Of a stretch of 22,252 nucleotides of DNA, positions 15,027-22,252 are shown piece by piece. The stretch is from an uncultured Sutterella sp. (GTDB taxonomy: Bacteria > Pseudomonadota > Gammaproteobacteria > Burkholderiales > Burkholderiaceae_F). Below the pieces are notes generated by a model. That model was not told where the DNA came from. It worked only from the letters and a program-made list of their open reading frames with translations, and ran no database searches. Position 1 is the first letter of the stretch, and every line of letters starts with the position of its first letter. The DNA lies in the NCBI GenBank assembly GCA_905194315.1, contig CAJJRX010000033.1, positions 1-22,252 of the forward strand, written 5' to 3'. The position numbers and the translations under genes are program-made.

Positions 15027-15056
15027 AGTATAGAGACTGTCCGCAGAATCCTCCAA
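15027..15056 (-). promoter_or_regulatory. Possible promoter of the sensor kinase
   Basis: On the minus strand, TTGGAG (15056-15051) and TATACT (15032-15027) are 18 bases apart. The -35 lies in the loop of the 10-bp inverted repeat at 15035-15067, and one arm of that repeat fills most of the spacer. This could be an operator overlapping a promoter. Confidence 0.35.
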
Positions 15057-15067
15057 CGCGGACAGTC
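15035..15067. repeat. 10-bp inverted repeat between parC and the kinase
   Basis: GACTGTCCGC (15035-15044) and GCGGACAGTC (15058-15067) are perfect reverse complements with a 13-base spacer. It starts 13 bases after the parC stop on the minus strand. It has no T run, so it may be a weak terminator, a transcript-end stabiliser or a protein-binding dyad. Confidence 0.6.
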
Positions 15068-15079
15068 CCGGCAAACAGA

Positions 15080-17797
15080 TCAGAGCAGACGCGGGCTCTG
15101 GTCTTCAAGTTCAATGATAAAGTCCCCTGAAGGCTCTCCGCCCTCACCGGCGTTCTCGTCAGGGAGTGCGCGAACCGCTTCGGCACGCCAGGACAGCCCG
15201 ATGAGGCGACCCTTGCGGGCACGGTGCAGGCAGAACTCTTCAAAGCTCTGCTTCGTGATCTGGATTTCACGCGGTTTGTTGCCGCGCCCCGTCCCGGTGA
15301 TGATCACACCGCGATCATCCACCGCATTAACGGCACGGATCGTTTCACCCGCGTCAAGCTTCATAAGCGCCACACCCATGCCGCCGTTGTTGAGTTCACG
15401 GATTTCGTCAAGCGGGAAGACCAGCAGACGGCCCTTTTCAGAGATCACAGCACAGCGGGTTCGGTTACTTCCGTAGAAAACCGGTGCGAGCATCTTTGCA
15501 CCCTCATTGACCTTCACAAAGGCTTTGCCCACACGCTGATAGCTCTTCATGTCTTTGACGGTACAGACAAAGCCGTAGCCGTCGGTCGTTGCCAGCAGCA
15601 CGCGCTGATCATCCTCACCCACAAAGACACCGACAAAGGAGTCCTTGTCCATATCGATAAAGGAGGTGATCGGCAGACCGTCACCGCGCCCGTTGGGCAG
15701 GGCGGAAACCTTCACACTGTAGACGCGCCCCTGCTCGGTGAGGAAGTTCAGATCGTCAACGCTGCGACATTCAATGGCCACATCGAGTTCATCACCGACC
15801 TTAAAGCTCATCGCGGAGGTGTCGTGCCCGTGTCCCTTGCGAACAAGAACAAAGCCCTTCTTCGAGAGCACAACGGTCACCGGTTCATCGAGCACTTTCT
15901 GCTCGTTGACAATCGTTTCGGCCTCGCGCACCAGCGTCCGGCGCTCGTCGCCGTAGGCCTGAGCCGCCTGACGGACCTCCTTGACCAGAGCCCGGCGCAG
16001 GACCGTGTCACTGCCGAGAAGCCGTTCGAGTCCGTTCTTTTCGCGTTCGAGTTCAGCGAGTTCACGTTCAATCGCAATGGCGGCCAGCTTGGCGAGCTGA
16101 CGCAGGCGGATTTCGAGAATATCCTCAGCCTGACGGTCCGTGAGGGAGAATTCCGACATGAGCACCGCCTTGGGCTCGTCCTCCTGACGGATGATTTCAA
16201 TCACCCGGTCCAGATTGAGCAGCGCAATCGTGCGGCCTTCGAGCACGTGCATGCGGTCGAGTACCTTGTCAAGACGCGCCTGGCTGCGGCGACGAACCAC
16301 TTCCGTGCGGAAGGCGATCCATTCCTTGAGAATCGTGAGCAGGTTCTTCTGCTGCGGCTTGCCGTCAACGCCGATCATCACCATGTTGACCGAGACATTG
16401 CTCTCCATGGCGGTCTGGGCGAAGAGCGTATGCACAAACTCCTCACGGTTGATCGTACGGGACTTCGGCTCAAAAACCAGACGCACCGGTGTGCCGCTGC
16501 CCGACTCGTCGCGGGCGCGGTCAAGCAGCGCAAGCATCGCGGCCTTGGCCTGCTGCTGTTGCGCGGTGAGCGTCTTTTTCTTGGCGCGCAGCTTCGGGTT
16601 TGTGATGGATTCAATCTGATTGAGCACACCGGCCGAGGAGGCATCGGGCGGGAGTTCATCCACCACGAGCTGCCACTGCCCGCGGGCAAGGTCCTCGAAA
16701 TGGTAGCGCGCACGCACGCGGATCTTGCCGCGGCCCGTGCGGTAAATGTCCCGCAGCGTGCTTCTGGGACTGATGATCTGTGCTCCGCACGGGAAGTCCG
16801 GTGCCGGCAGATACGTCATGATATCGTCGAGTGTCGCATCAGGATGTTCAATCAGGTATTCGCAGGCCTGCGCAACCTCGTTGAGGTTGTGCGAGGGGAT
16901 TTCGGTGGCCATACCCACGGCAATACCCGAAGCGCCGTTAAGAAGCACAAAGGGCAGTTTTGCCGGCAGTGCGACAGGCTCCTTGAAATTGCCGTCATAG
17001 TTGGGGACAAAGTCCACCGCTCCGGTATCCACCTCCTCGAGCAGCAGCTCGGCAATCGGCATCAGACGCGCTTCGGTGTAACGCATGGCGGCCTGAGAGT
17101 CGCCGTCGCGGCTGCCGAAATTACCCTTGCCGTCAACGAGAGGATATCTGAGCGAGAAGTCCTGTGCCATACGAACCATTGCGTCGTAGACAGACTGGTC
17201 ACCGTGGGGGTGATATTTACCGAGCACGTCACCGACGACACGGGCGGACTTCACAACGCGGGCACCGGCCTTGAGTCCCATCCTGTCCATATCGATCAGG
17301 ATGCGGCGCTGGACAGGCTTCTGACCGTCGGTCACATCAGGCAGTGCACGGCTTTTCACCACGCTCATGGCATATTCAAGGTAGGCACGGGAAGCGTAGC
17401 GGGCAAGTGTGAGAGCACCGTCCTCTTCGAGCTCACCGCTCATCACATCCTGCATGCTGCCCAGGGGGCTGGATGCTGGGGTATCCCCCTCACCGGCGCC
17501 CTCATCATCCCCGCTGCTGCCGGCGTCATCGGCATCATCGTCATCATCGCCGTCCTCATCGCCGCCGTCACCGCCGGTGCCATCAGAACCGGTTTCGGAC
17601 GCAGGGATATCCTGAGCCTTTTCGTCCGGGGTTTCCCCGGCGCTTTCGGGTTCAGCTGCAATCTGCTCCCCGGCAGCGTCTTCTGCCGCAGCCGTCACTT
17701 CAGTCATTTCATCAACTTTTGCGGCGAGATCCTCTTCTCCGAAGAGTGTCATCACGCCTTCCGTATCCATTCCTGCGGATTTTGCTTTACGTCCCAT
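15080..17797 (-). CDS. parC: Topoisomerase IV subunit A with acidic N-terminal extension
   Basis: The DNA-cleaving subunit of topoisomerase IV, which with ParE unlinks daughter chromosomes. The protein is 905 residues. The canonical core begins near residue 127 (ALTLARYASRAYLEYAMSVV). The active-site region HPHGDQSVYDAM spans 197-208 and the catalytic Tyr240 lies in AAMRYTEARL. The coiled-coil and breakage-reunion domain run to about 600, and the beta-pinwheel C-terminal domain follows. Residues 1-126 are an unusual, strongly acidic, Ala/Gly/Asp/Glu-rich segment (for example EDGDDDDDADD at 81-91). The ATG at 17797 has a strong AAGGAGG nine bases upstream, whereas the internal Met115 (17455), where an ordinary ParC might begin, has none, so the extension is probably translated. 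It starts 17 bases after parE. Confidence 0.96.
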   Translation of the reverse strand: MGRKAKSAGMDTEGVMTLFGEEDLAAKVDEMTEVTAAAEDAAGEQIAAEPESAGETPDEKAQDIPASETGSDGTGGDGGDEDGDDDDDADDAGSSGDDEGAGEGDTPASSPLGSMQDVMSGELEEDGALTLARYASRAYLEYAMSVVKSRALPDVTDGQKPVQRRILIDMDRMGLKAGARVVKSARVVGDVLGKYHPHGDQSVYDAMVRMAQDFSLRYPLVDGKGNFGSRDGDSQAAMRYTEARLMPIAELLLEEVDTGAVDFVPNYDGNFKEPVALPAKLPFVLLNGASGIAVGMATEIPSHNLNEVAQACEYLIEHPDATLDDIMTYLPAPDFPCGAQIISPRSTLRDIYRTGRGKIRVRARYHFEDLARGQWQLVVDELPPDASSAGVLNQIESITNPKLRAKKKTLTAQQQQAKAAMLALLDRARDESGSGTPVRLVFEPKSRTINREEFVHTLFAQTAMESNVSVNMVMIGVDGKPQQKNLLTILKEWIAFRTEVVRRRSQARLDKVLDRMHVLEGRTIALLNLDRVIEIIRQEDEPKAVLMSEFSLTDRQAEDILEIRLRQLAKLAAIAIERELAELEREKNGLERLLGSDTVLRRALVKEVRQAAQAYGDERRTLVREAETIVNEQKVLDEPVTVVLSKKGFVLVRKGHGHDTSAMSFKVGDELDVAIECRSVDDLNFLTEQGRVYSVKVSALPNGRGDGLPITSFIDMDKDSFVGVFVGEDDQRVLLATTDGYGFVCTVKDMKSYQRVGKAFVKVNEGAKMLAPVFYGSNRTRCAVISEKGRLLVFPLDEIRELNNGGMGVALMKLDAGETIRAVNAVDDRGVIITGTGRGNKPREIQITKQSFEEFCLHRARKGRLIGLSWRAEAVRALPDENAGEGGEPSGDFIIELEDQSPRLL
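17480..17600 (-). repeat. Imperfect trinucleotide-repeat tract in parC
   Basis: The part of parC encoding the Asp/Gly/Ala run is built largely of reiterated GAT, GAC, GGC and GAG codons (plus-strand CATC/GTC/GCC units). It is imperfect but could vary in length by slippage without breaking the frame. Confidence 0.5.
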
Positions 17798-17814
17798 TTA
17801 ATTTCCCCTCCTTA

Positions 17815-19794
17815 TCAGACATCTGCCTCTGCCTCGTCGCCGAATGTTTCCATCCAGCGCCGGCGGTCATTGGCTTCGTTGCCTCCCATCAGGAGGTTCA
17901 TCACCTGGTGCGTCACCTGTTCCGTCACGCCACCGAGCGCCACAGGGAGCAGACGGCGGGTGTCCGGATGCAGTGTTGTTTCTGCGAGCTGGTCTGCATC
18001 CATTTCGCCCAGACCTTTAAAGCGCGAGATCTGAATCTGCTCATCGCTGAAGCCCTCCTTGCGCAGCACTTCGAGTGTGCGCTGCAGCTCGCGGTCATCC
18101 AGACAGTAGAGCTTGCGTTCGGCCTTTTTGCCGCGTTTGGGCACATCAACACGGAACAGCGGCGGCATCGCCACAAAAACGTGTCCGAGCTCGATCAGCT
18201 TCGGGAAGTGACGGTAGAACAGCGTCAGGAGCAGCACCTGAATATGGCTGCCGTCAACGTCAGCGTCAGAGAGGATGCAGATCTTGCCGTAGCGCAGTCC
18301 CTTGAGATCGGGCTCACCCTCCTTCGGGTGCGGATCCACGCCGATGGCGACAGCGATATCATGAATCGTGTCCGAGCGGAAAAGCTCCCCGCCATCGACC
18401 TCCCAGGTGTTCAGAATCTTGCCGCGAAGCGGCAGCACAGCCTGAAATTCCTTATCACGGCCTTTCTTGGCTGAACCGCCTGCCGAGTCCCCTTCCACAA
18501 TGAAGAGTTCGTTGCGCGAGATATCCGCCGACTCGCAGTCGGTCAGCTTGCCCGGGAGCACAGCCACGGTCGAGCCTTTACGTTTTTCGTATTTGGAGGA
18601 CTGGCGCTGACGGGCCTGAGCCTGCGCAATGATCAGCTCGGCAAGCTTTTTGCCCTCTTCAATATGATCATTGAGCCAGAATTCGAACTGCGGGCGCACA
18701 AAACTGCTCACGAGTTTCATCGCATCGCGGCTCGTAAGCTTTTCCTTGGTCTGTCCCTGAAACTGCGGGTCAATCGACTTGGTCGAGAGCACAAAACTCG
18801 CCCGCGAGAACACGTCCTCGGAGAGCACTTTCACGTTCTTGGTCTGCAGACCGTAGGCCTGCATAAAAGCGGTCATGGCCTGAAAAAGCCCGTCCTTGAG
18901 ACCGGCTTCGTGCGTGCCGCCCTGCGGCGTCGGAATCAGGTTCACATAGCTTTCGTGCTCTGTGGGCCCCTCGGCCGTCCAGATCACCACCCAGGAGGCA
19001 CCCTCCCCGACAGAGAATCCTTCAGTGGTCTCATCGGCAAAGCCCGAGGCTTCAAACGGCGGAATATACGGCTCGGCAGCAAGCTCAGAGAGCAGATATT
19101 CACGCAGCCCGCCTTCGTACTTCCACTTTTTGACGGCGCCGGTGATCTCATTGGTATAGGTCACTTCACAACCGGGCAGCAACACGGCCTTGGAGCGCAG
19201 CAGCCGCGTGAGCGCCGCCTCCGGAATCTCCGGACTGTCAAAGTAGTGCGCATCGGGCCAGGCGGTCACCCGCGTGCCGGTATGGGTCTTGCCGCGCTTA
19301 CTTGCACTCAGGGTAAGACCCTCTGCGACCTCGCCGTTGACAAAACCCATGTGCGCCTCCTGCCCCTCGCGCCAGACGGTCACGTCCATCCGCGAAGAGA
19401 GCGCATTGGTCACAGACACCCCCACGCCGTGCAGACCGCCCGCAAAAGAATACGGCCCGGAGCCGTCTTTTTTGGTGAATTTGCCGCCGGCATGCAGCTG
19501 GGTGAAGACGAGTTCAACCACGGGGATTCCCTCCTCGGGATGAATCCCGAACGGAATACCACGACCGTTATCCTCAACACTCACGGAACCATCGGCGTGT
19601 TTGGTGACATCAATCCGGGTTCCGTAACCAGCGAGCACCTCGTCACTGGCGTTATCAATGACTTCCTGAATGATGTGAAGGGGATTGTCGGTGAGGGTGT
19701 ACATCCCCGGACGCTGCTTGACAGGCTCCAGCCCTTTAAGCACCTTAATCGAATTAACGCCGTAGTCTTCCTGTTTTCCTGTTTTTCTGGCCAT
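17815..19794 (-). CDS. parE: Topoisomerase IV subunit B
   Basis: The ATPase subunit of topoisomerase IV. From the ATG at 19794 the protein is 659 residues, slightly longer than E. coli ParE (630). The GHKL ATP site shows IIQEVIDNASDE (Glu44, Asn48), VEDNGRGIPFG (Asp75) and FAGGLHGVGVSVTNALS. The TOPRIM domain shows FIVEGDSAGGSAKKGRD (Glu434) and ILSDADVDGSHI (Asp510, 512, 514). RFKGLGEMDADQL and the C-terminal MNLLMGG end are typical. The frame is open upstream to 19908, but MARKTGKQEDYGVNSIKVL fits the family start, and a probable promoter at 19836-19844 lies downstream of the longer start. parC follows after 17 bases. Confidence 0.97.
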   Translation of the reverse strand: MARKTGKQEDYGVNSIKVLKGLEPVKQRPGMYTLTDNPLHIIQEVIDNASDEVLAGYGTRIDVTKHADGSVSVEDNGRGIPFGIHPEEGIPVVELVFTQLHAGGKFTKKDGSGPYSFAGGLHGVGVSVTNALSSRMDVTVWREGQEAHMGFVNGEVAEGLTLSASKRGKTHTGTRVTAWPDAHYFDSPEIPEAALTRLLRSKAVLLPGCEVTYTNEITGAVKKWKYEGGLREYLLSELAAEPYIPPFEASGFADETTEGFSVGEGASWVVIWTAEGPTEHESYVNLIPTPQGGTHEAGLKDGLFQAMTAFMQAYGLQTKNVKVLSEDVFSRASFVLSTKSIDPQFQGQTKEKLTSRDAMKLVSSFVRPQFEFWLNDHIEEGKKLAELIIAQAQARQRQSSKYEKRKGSTVAVLPGKLTDCESADISRNELFIVEGDSAGGSAKKGRDKEFQAVLPLRGKILNTWEVDGGELFRSDTIHDIAVAIGVDPHPKEGEPDLKGLRYGKICILSDADVDGSHIQVLLLTLFYRHFPKLIELGHVFVAMPPLFRVDVPKRGKKAERKLYCLDDRELQRTLEVLRKEGFSDEQIQISRFKGLGEMDADQLAETTLHPDTRRLLPVALGGVTEQVTHQVMNLLMGGNEANDRRRWMETFGDEAEADV

Positions 19795-19835
19795 ATCGTC
19801 TCGTGAATCGTCCTGAGTCCTGTATTGTTGAAGGC

Positions 19836-19844
19836 ATTTTAGCA
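19836..19844 (-). promoter_or_regulatory. Extended -10 promoter of parE
   Basis: Read on the minus strand, TGC-TAAAAT is an extended -10 element; no good -35 is visible. The transcript would start near 19829, about 35 bases before the parE ATG. This supports 19794 rather than 19908 as the start codon. Confidence 0.5.
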
Positions 19845-19977
19845 AACTGCGCTGCCGGTCATTTGATATACGCTCCTTTTTTGACCTAGCCAAATGCCGT
19901 TTCCGCACTCCCGCGCAACGCCTGATGCGGACAGTGAAAGAGTGTGTCCTTCAATCTTAGCCCCTTTAGATCCTTCA

Positions 19978-19998
19978 GGTAGCAAACGCTACCACTTT
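19978..19998. repeat. Short hairpin in the parE upstream region
   Basis: GGTAGC (19978-19983) and GCTACC (19988-19993) form a perfect 6-bp stem with the loop AAAC, then ACTTTT on the plus strand. It lies in the stretch 19795-20148, about 350 bases without a gene, which otherwise holds the parE promoter on one strand and a promoter for the small 20149 ORF on the other. Confidence 0.4.
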
Positions 19999-20051
19999 TG
20001 GGCAATCAAACATCCCCCGAATTTTTATTAACCCCTCAGTCCTTAAGACTA

Positions 20052-20081
20052 TTGAAAAAAGGGTTGGATTTTTTCTAAAAT
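20052..20081 (+). promoter_or_regulatory. Sigma70-type promoter of the small 20149 ORF
   Basis: TTGAAA (20052-20057) and TAAAAT (20076-20081) with an 18-base spacer, placing the transcript start near 20088. A 7-bp hairpin (ATCCGGC-TTCT-GCCGGAT, 20094-20111) would lie at the very 5' end of the RNA. Confidence 0.55.
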
Positions 20082-20148
20082 TTATCCCTGTTGATCCGGC
20101 TTCTGCCGGATTACTTTTCTGCAAAAAAACGAGTTTTTATTCAGTACT

Positions 20149-20355
20149 ATGTTCCATCCTGTCTCTTGGTTATCCTGCATTTATCTTGTTGGCGCCATTG
20201 CGACGTTTTTCACTGGAGCGCCGGCTCATCTTGATCAGTCATCCCTTACTGCGACGGTGGAGACCACGCAGCGCCTGATGACGGCACTGATCTGGCCCTT
20301 CTACTGGCCCATGCGCCTGAGCTGGATGGCTTCTCACCCGCTCAGCGTGGCATAG
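20149..20355 (+). CDS. Putative small membrane protein
   Basis: A 68-residue hydrophobic ORF I do not recognise. It has a hydrophobic segment at about residues 6-21 (SWLSCIYLVGAIATFF), a polar middle (HLDQSSLTATVETTQRL) and a second aromatic segment at about 44-60 (TALIWPFYWPMRLSWM). That composition looks like a real two-helix membrane protein rather than a chance frame. No strong ribosome binding site is visible. It sits between a good promoter (20052-20081) and a strong terminator (20384-20416), with no other candidate gene in that transcript. The alternative is that the transcript, roughly 330 bases, is a small RNA. Confidence 0.5.
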   Translation: MFHPVSWLSCIYLVGAIATFFTGAPAHLDQSSLTATVETTQRLMTALIWPFYWPMRLSWMASHPLSVA

Positions 20356-20383
20356 TCAGAGACGAAAAGCTGCTTTACAACAT

Positions 20384-20416
20384 AAAGGATGTCAGACACG
20401 TGTCTGCATCCTTTTT
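20384..20416 (+). terminator. Terminator after the small ORF
   Basis: AAAGGATG (20384-20391) pairs with CATCCTTT (20107-equivalent arm at 20407-20414), and inside it CAGAC pairs with GTCTG around ACGT, with a single bulged T. A T run ends at 20416. It contains the palindrome CAGACACGTGTCTG. Confidence 0.85.
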
Positions 20417-20549
20417 GCTTTCCGGCGTCCGGTATGTTGTGTTAAGGTTACAAACTCGCCCGTATGATTCTCTGCAATACTTCTGCAAATCTGTAGACTA
20501 TGGGATTTAACTGTTTCACAAGCTTTTCTCGCGCCTAGGAGCAACTTCT

Positions 20550-22106
20550 ATGGGTAAGCTTTACATGGGCTTTGACGCCGGTACGCAGAGCGTTAAGGTC
20601 GCCGTCTATGACGAGCAGTTCAACTGCATCACCAGTCATAGTCTTCCCACCACTCTCAACTACCCGCAGCCGGGCTGGGTTCAGATGGATGCTGACGAGT
20701 TTCTCAGCATCACCGTCCGGAATATGCGTGCCTGTGCGGACTCGCTGCGCGAGGCGGGCTATGACCCTCGCGATGTCAGCGTGATCATGGGTGACGGGAT
20801 CATCTGCGGTATTGTCGGCGTTAATGCTGACGGTAAAGCCATCACACCGTATGTGAACTACCTCGACAGCCGCACAACGGCTGACGTGGAGGCGCTTAAC
20901 GCGCGCGGTCTGGAGATCTGGGGCCGTGAGACGGGCAATGCGCTCGCCTCGCCGATGTTCCCTGCCATGTTTGCCCGCTGGTTCCTGAAAAACGACGAAA
21001 GCTTTAACCGTGACGGTGTCAAGTTTGTTCACAACGCCCCCTACATTCTGATGAACCTTGCCGGCCTCAAGGGTGACAAGGCCTTTATCGACTGGGGTGC
21101 CATGTCCGGCTGGGGGCTGGGCTACGACGTCCAGAAGAAGGTCTGGTCCGAAGAGCAGCTCTCCATTCTCGGCATCGAACCGCGCTACATGCCGCGCATC
21201 GTCAAGCCCTGGGACACGATCGGCACGCTCACCGAAGAGATGGCTGAAAAAACAGGGCTGCGCGCCGGTATTCCGGTTCTCGGCGGTGCCGGGGACACTA
21301 TGCAGTCGATGCTCGGTGCCGGTATCTTCACCGCCAACCAGGGGGTGGACGTGGCCGGTACCTGCGCCATGTTCTGCGTCTCCACAAGCGGCATCGTTCC
21401 CGAACTCTCGCGTCCCGGCACGGGCCTCATTTTCAACTCCGGCACTCTGCCCGACACATACTTCTACTGGGGCTTTGTGCGTACCGGCGGGCTGTCTCTG
21501 CGCTGGTTCAAGGATCATGTCTGCCAGCAGCAGGACAACGCCGACTACTACAAGCATCTCAGCCTGGGGGCTGCCAAAGTGCCCGCCGGCTGCAACGGCG
21601 TGCTGTTTCTGCCCTATCTCACCGGCGGCTCCGGTGAAGAGAAGGAGGCCAGCGGGTGCTTCCTTAACATGACCATGGACGACGATCAGTTTGTCATGTG
21701 GCGAAGCGTGCTTGAGGCGATCGGCTATGACTACATGGGGCTTGCCGACGTTTACCGCAAGGCCGGTGTCAACCTTGACCGGATCACGGTAACCGAAGGC
21801 GGCAGCCGTGACCCGCTCTGGAATCAGATCAAGAGTCACATGCTCAATGCCCGGCTCGTGCGTTTCAAGAACGCGGGCGGCGCAGTGCTCACCAACTGCA
21901 TCTTCGGCGCCTACGCCGTGGGGGATCAGAAGGATGTGGTGGCTGCTCTCTCGGCAAACATCGCCCTTGACGGTGAATACGAGCCCAATGCGGAGCTCTC
22001 CGCCCGCTACCGCCGTCTTTACACGCTGCGCAACACGCTCGTGCGTGAGGACATGAAAGCCGCGTTCTCGCGCCTTGTGTCGATGCGCGAACCGGCTGAC
22101 GCCTGA
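20550..22106 (+). CDS. FGGY-family carbohydrate kinase (xylulokinase-like)
   Basis: A 518-residue sugar or polyol kinase that would phosphorylate its substrate with ATP. The N-terminal phosphate motif is MGFDAGTQSVKVAVYD (6-21), where DAGT is the family hallmark. Substrate-side elements include PQPGWVQMDADEF. The probable catalytic base is Asp249 in VLGGAGDTMQSMLGAG. The C-terminal ATPase half shows VAGTCAMFCV, FLPYLTGGSGEE and VTEGGSRDPLWNQIKS, all family features. The order of motifs and the length fit xylulokinase and its relatives best, but the substrate is not readable and no isomerase or transporter gene is in the window. AGGAG lies about eight bases before the ATG, and a terminator follows the stop. 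Confidence 0.92.
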   Translation: MGKLYMGFDAGTQSVKVAVYDEQFNCITSHSLPTTLNYPQPGWVQMDADEFLSITVRNMRACADSLREAGYDPRDVSVIMGDGIICGIVGVNADGKAITPYVNYLDSRTTADVEALNARGLEIWGRETGNALASPMFPAMFARWFLKNDESFNRDGVKFVHNAPYILMNLAGLKGDKAFIDWGAMSGWGLGYDVQKKVWSEEQLSILGIEPRYMPRIVKPWDTIGTLTEEMAEKTGLRAGIPVLGGAGDTMQSMLGAGIFTANQGVDVAGTCAMFCVSTSGIVPELSRPGTGLIFNSGTLPDTYFYWGFVRTGGLSLRWFKDHVCQQQDNADYYKHLSLGAAKVPAGCNGVLFLPYLTGGSGEEKEASGCFLNMTMDDDQFVMWRSVLEAIGYDYMGLADVYRKAGVNLDRITVTEGGSRDPLWNQIKSHMLNARLVRFKNAGGAVLTNCIFGAYAVGDQKDVVAALSANIALDGEYEPNAELSARYRRLYTLRNTLVREDMKAAFSRLVSMREPADA

Positions 22107-22126
22107 TCAGGGTCTGATCACAGACA

Positions 22127-22171
22127 AACGCGGCACCGTTTCTTTTCAGCAGAAGCGGTGCCGTTTGTTTT
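22127..22171 (+). terminator. Kinase gene terminator
   Basis: CGGCACCG pairs with CGGTGCCG, extended outward by AAAC with GTTT and inward by TTTCT with AGAAG, followed by GTTTTC. An intrinsic terminator shortly after the stop codon. Nothing further is recognisable to the window end. Confidence 0.8.
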
Positions 22172-22252
22172 CCTCTCTTCAGGCGAACGCACAAAAAAAA
22201 TCGGATAGGGGAGGTGAGATTCCCCACTTGCCCCTTCCACACCACCCACCGT

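Noticed and set aside
17261..17275. Quinolone-resistance substitution in ParC (Gln where E. coli has Ser80)
   Set aside because: The HPHGDQSxYDA form is, as far as I recall, the natural state in many betaproteobacteria, so it is not evidence of a selected mutation.
15224..18034. Plus-strand open frame of 936 codons opposite parC
   Set aside because: It is antisense to the well-supported parC and runs into parE. The His/Arg-rich translation is typical of a shadow frame.
19842..19865. Seven-codon leader peptide upstream of parE (MTGSAVC)
   Set aside because: It has an AAAGGAG-like site, but it lies at or upstream of the likely parE promoter, so it is probably not in the transcript.
20535..21839. 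Minus-strand open frame of 434 codons opposite the sugar kinase
   Set aside because: Antisense shadow of a full-length FGGY kinase.

Overview
The window is typical chromosomal DNA of a betaproteobacterium, most likely a gut Burkholderiales of the Sutterella/Parasutterella type. The reasons are a ParC with the HPHGDQSVYDAM active-site region I associate with betaproteobacteria, a six-helix BPSS1780-like membrane protein, a PilJ/HAMP/HisKA_3 NarX-type kinase, and a secreted flavoprotein reductase with both an FMN-binding and a FAD domain, a class abundant in anaerobically respiring Sutterellaceae. The family assignment is inference from protein character; no rRNA is present. No tRNA, rRNA, CRISPR array, insertion sequence or phage gene was recognised.

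Layout. Positions 178-1181 (minus) hold two GNAT acetyltransferase genes, downstream of polA (1252-4047, minus), from which a strong hairpin separates them. Divergent from polA is a two-gene plus-strand unit (4243-5416): a small secreted protein and a membrane protein. It ends in a terminator shared with the convergent dinB (5463-6602, minus). Next comes a plus-strand redox and repair cluster: fdxA (6772), a ferredoxin-NADP reductase (7212), a soluble RnfB-like ferredoxin (7965) and nth (8597-9262). A long leader precedes a secreted fumarate/urocanate-reductase-like flavoprotein (9604-11412). A hairpin-rich leader then precedes a PLP aminotransferase (11694-12920). The minus strand carries parE, parC and an orphan NarX-type kinase (19794 down to 13073). 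A small hydrophobic ORF (20149) with its own promoter and terminator, and an FGGY sugar kinase (20550-22106), close the window.

How the genes relate. polA, dinB, nth and parEC make this largely a DNA replication, repair and topology neighbourhood. fdxA, fpr and the RnfB-like protein could form a short NADPH-to-ferredoxin electron path beside an iron-sulfur repair enzyme. The flavoprotein reductase and the NarX-type sensor both suit an organism living by anaerobic respiration.

Most notable points: ParC carries an approximately 125-residue acidic N-terminal extension whose start has a strong ribosome binding site. PolA has lost its proofreading active site but has a clamp-binding-like QGSLF in the linker. 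The RnfB-like protein lacks a membrane anchor and pairs with nth without the rest of rnf. The kinase has no response regulator beside it. Terminator-like hairpins lie in the leaders of the aminotransferase and the flavoprotein. A compact promoter-ORF-terminator unit encodes a 68-residue putative membrane protein.
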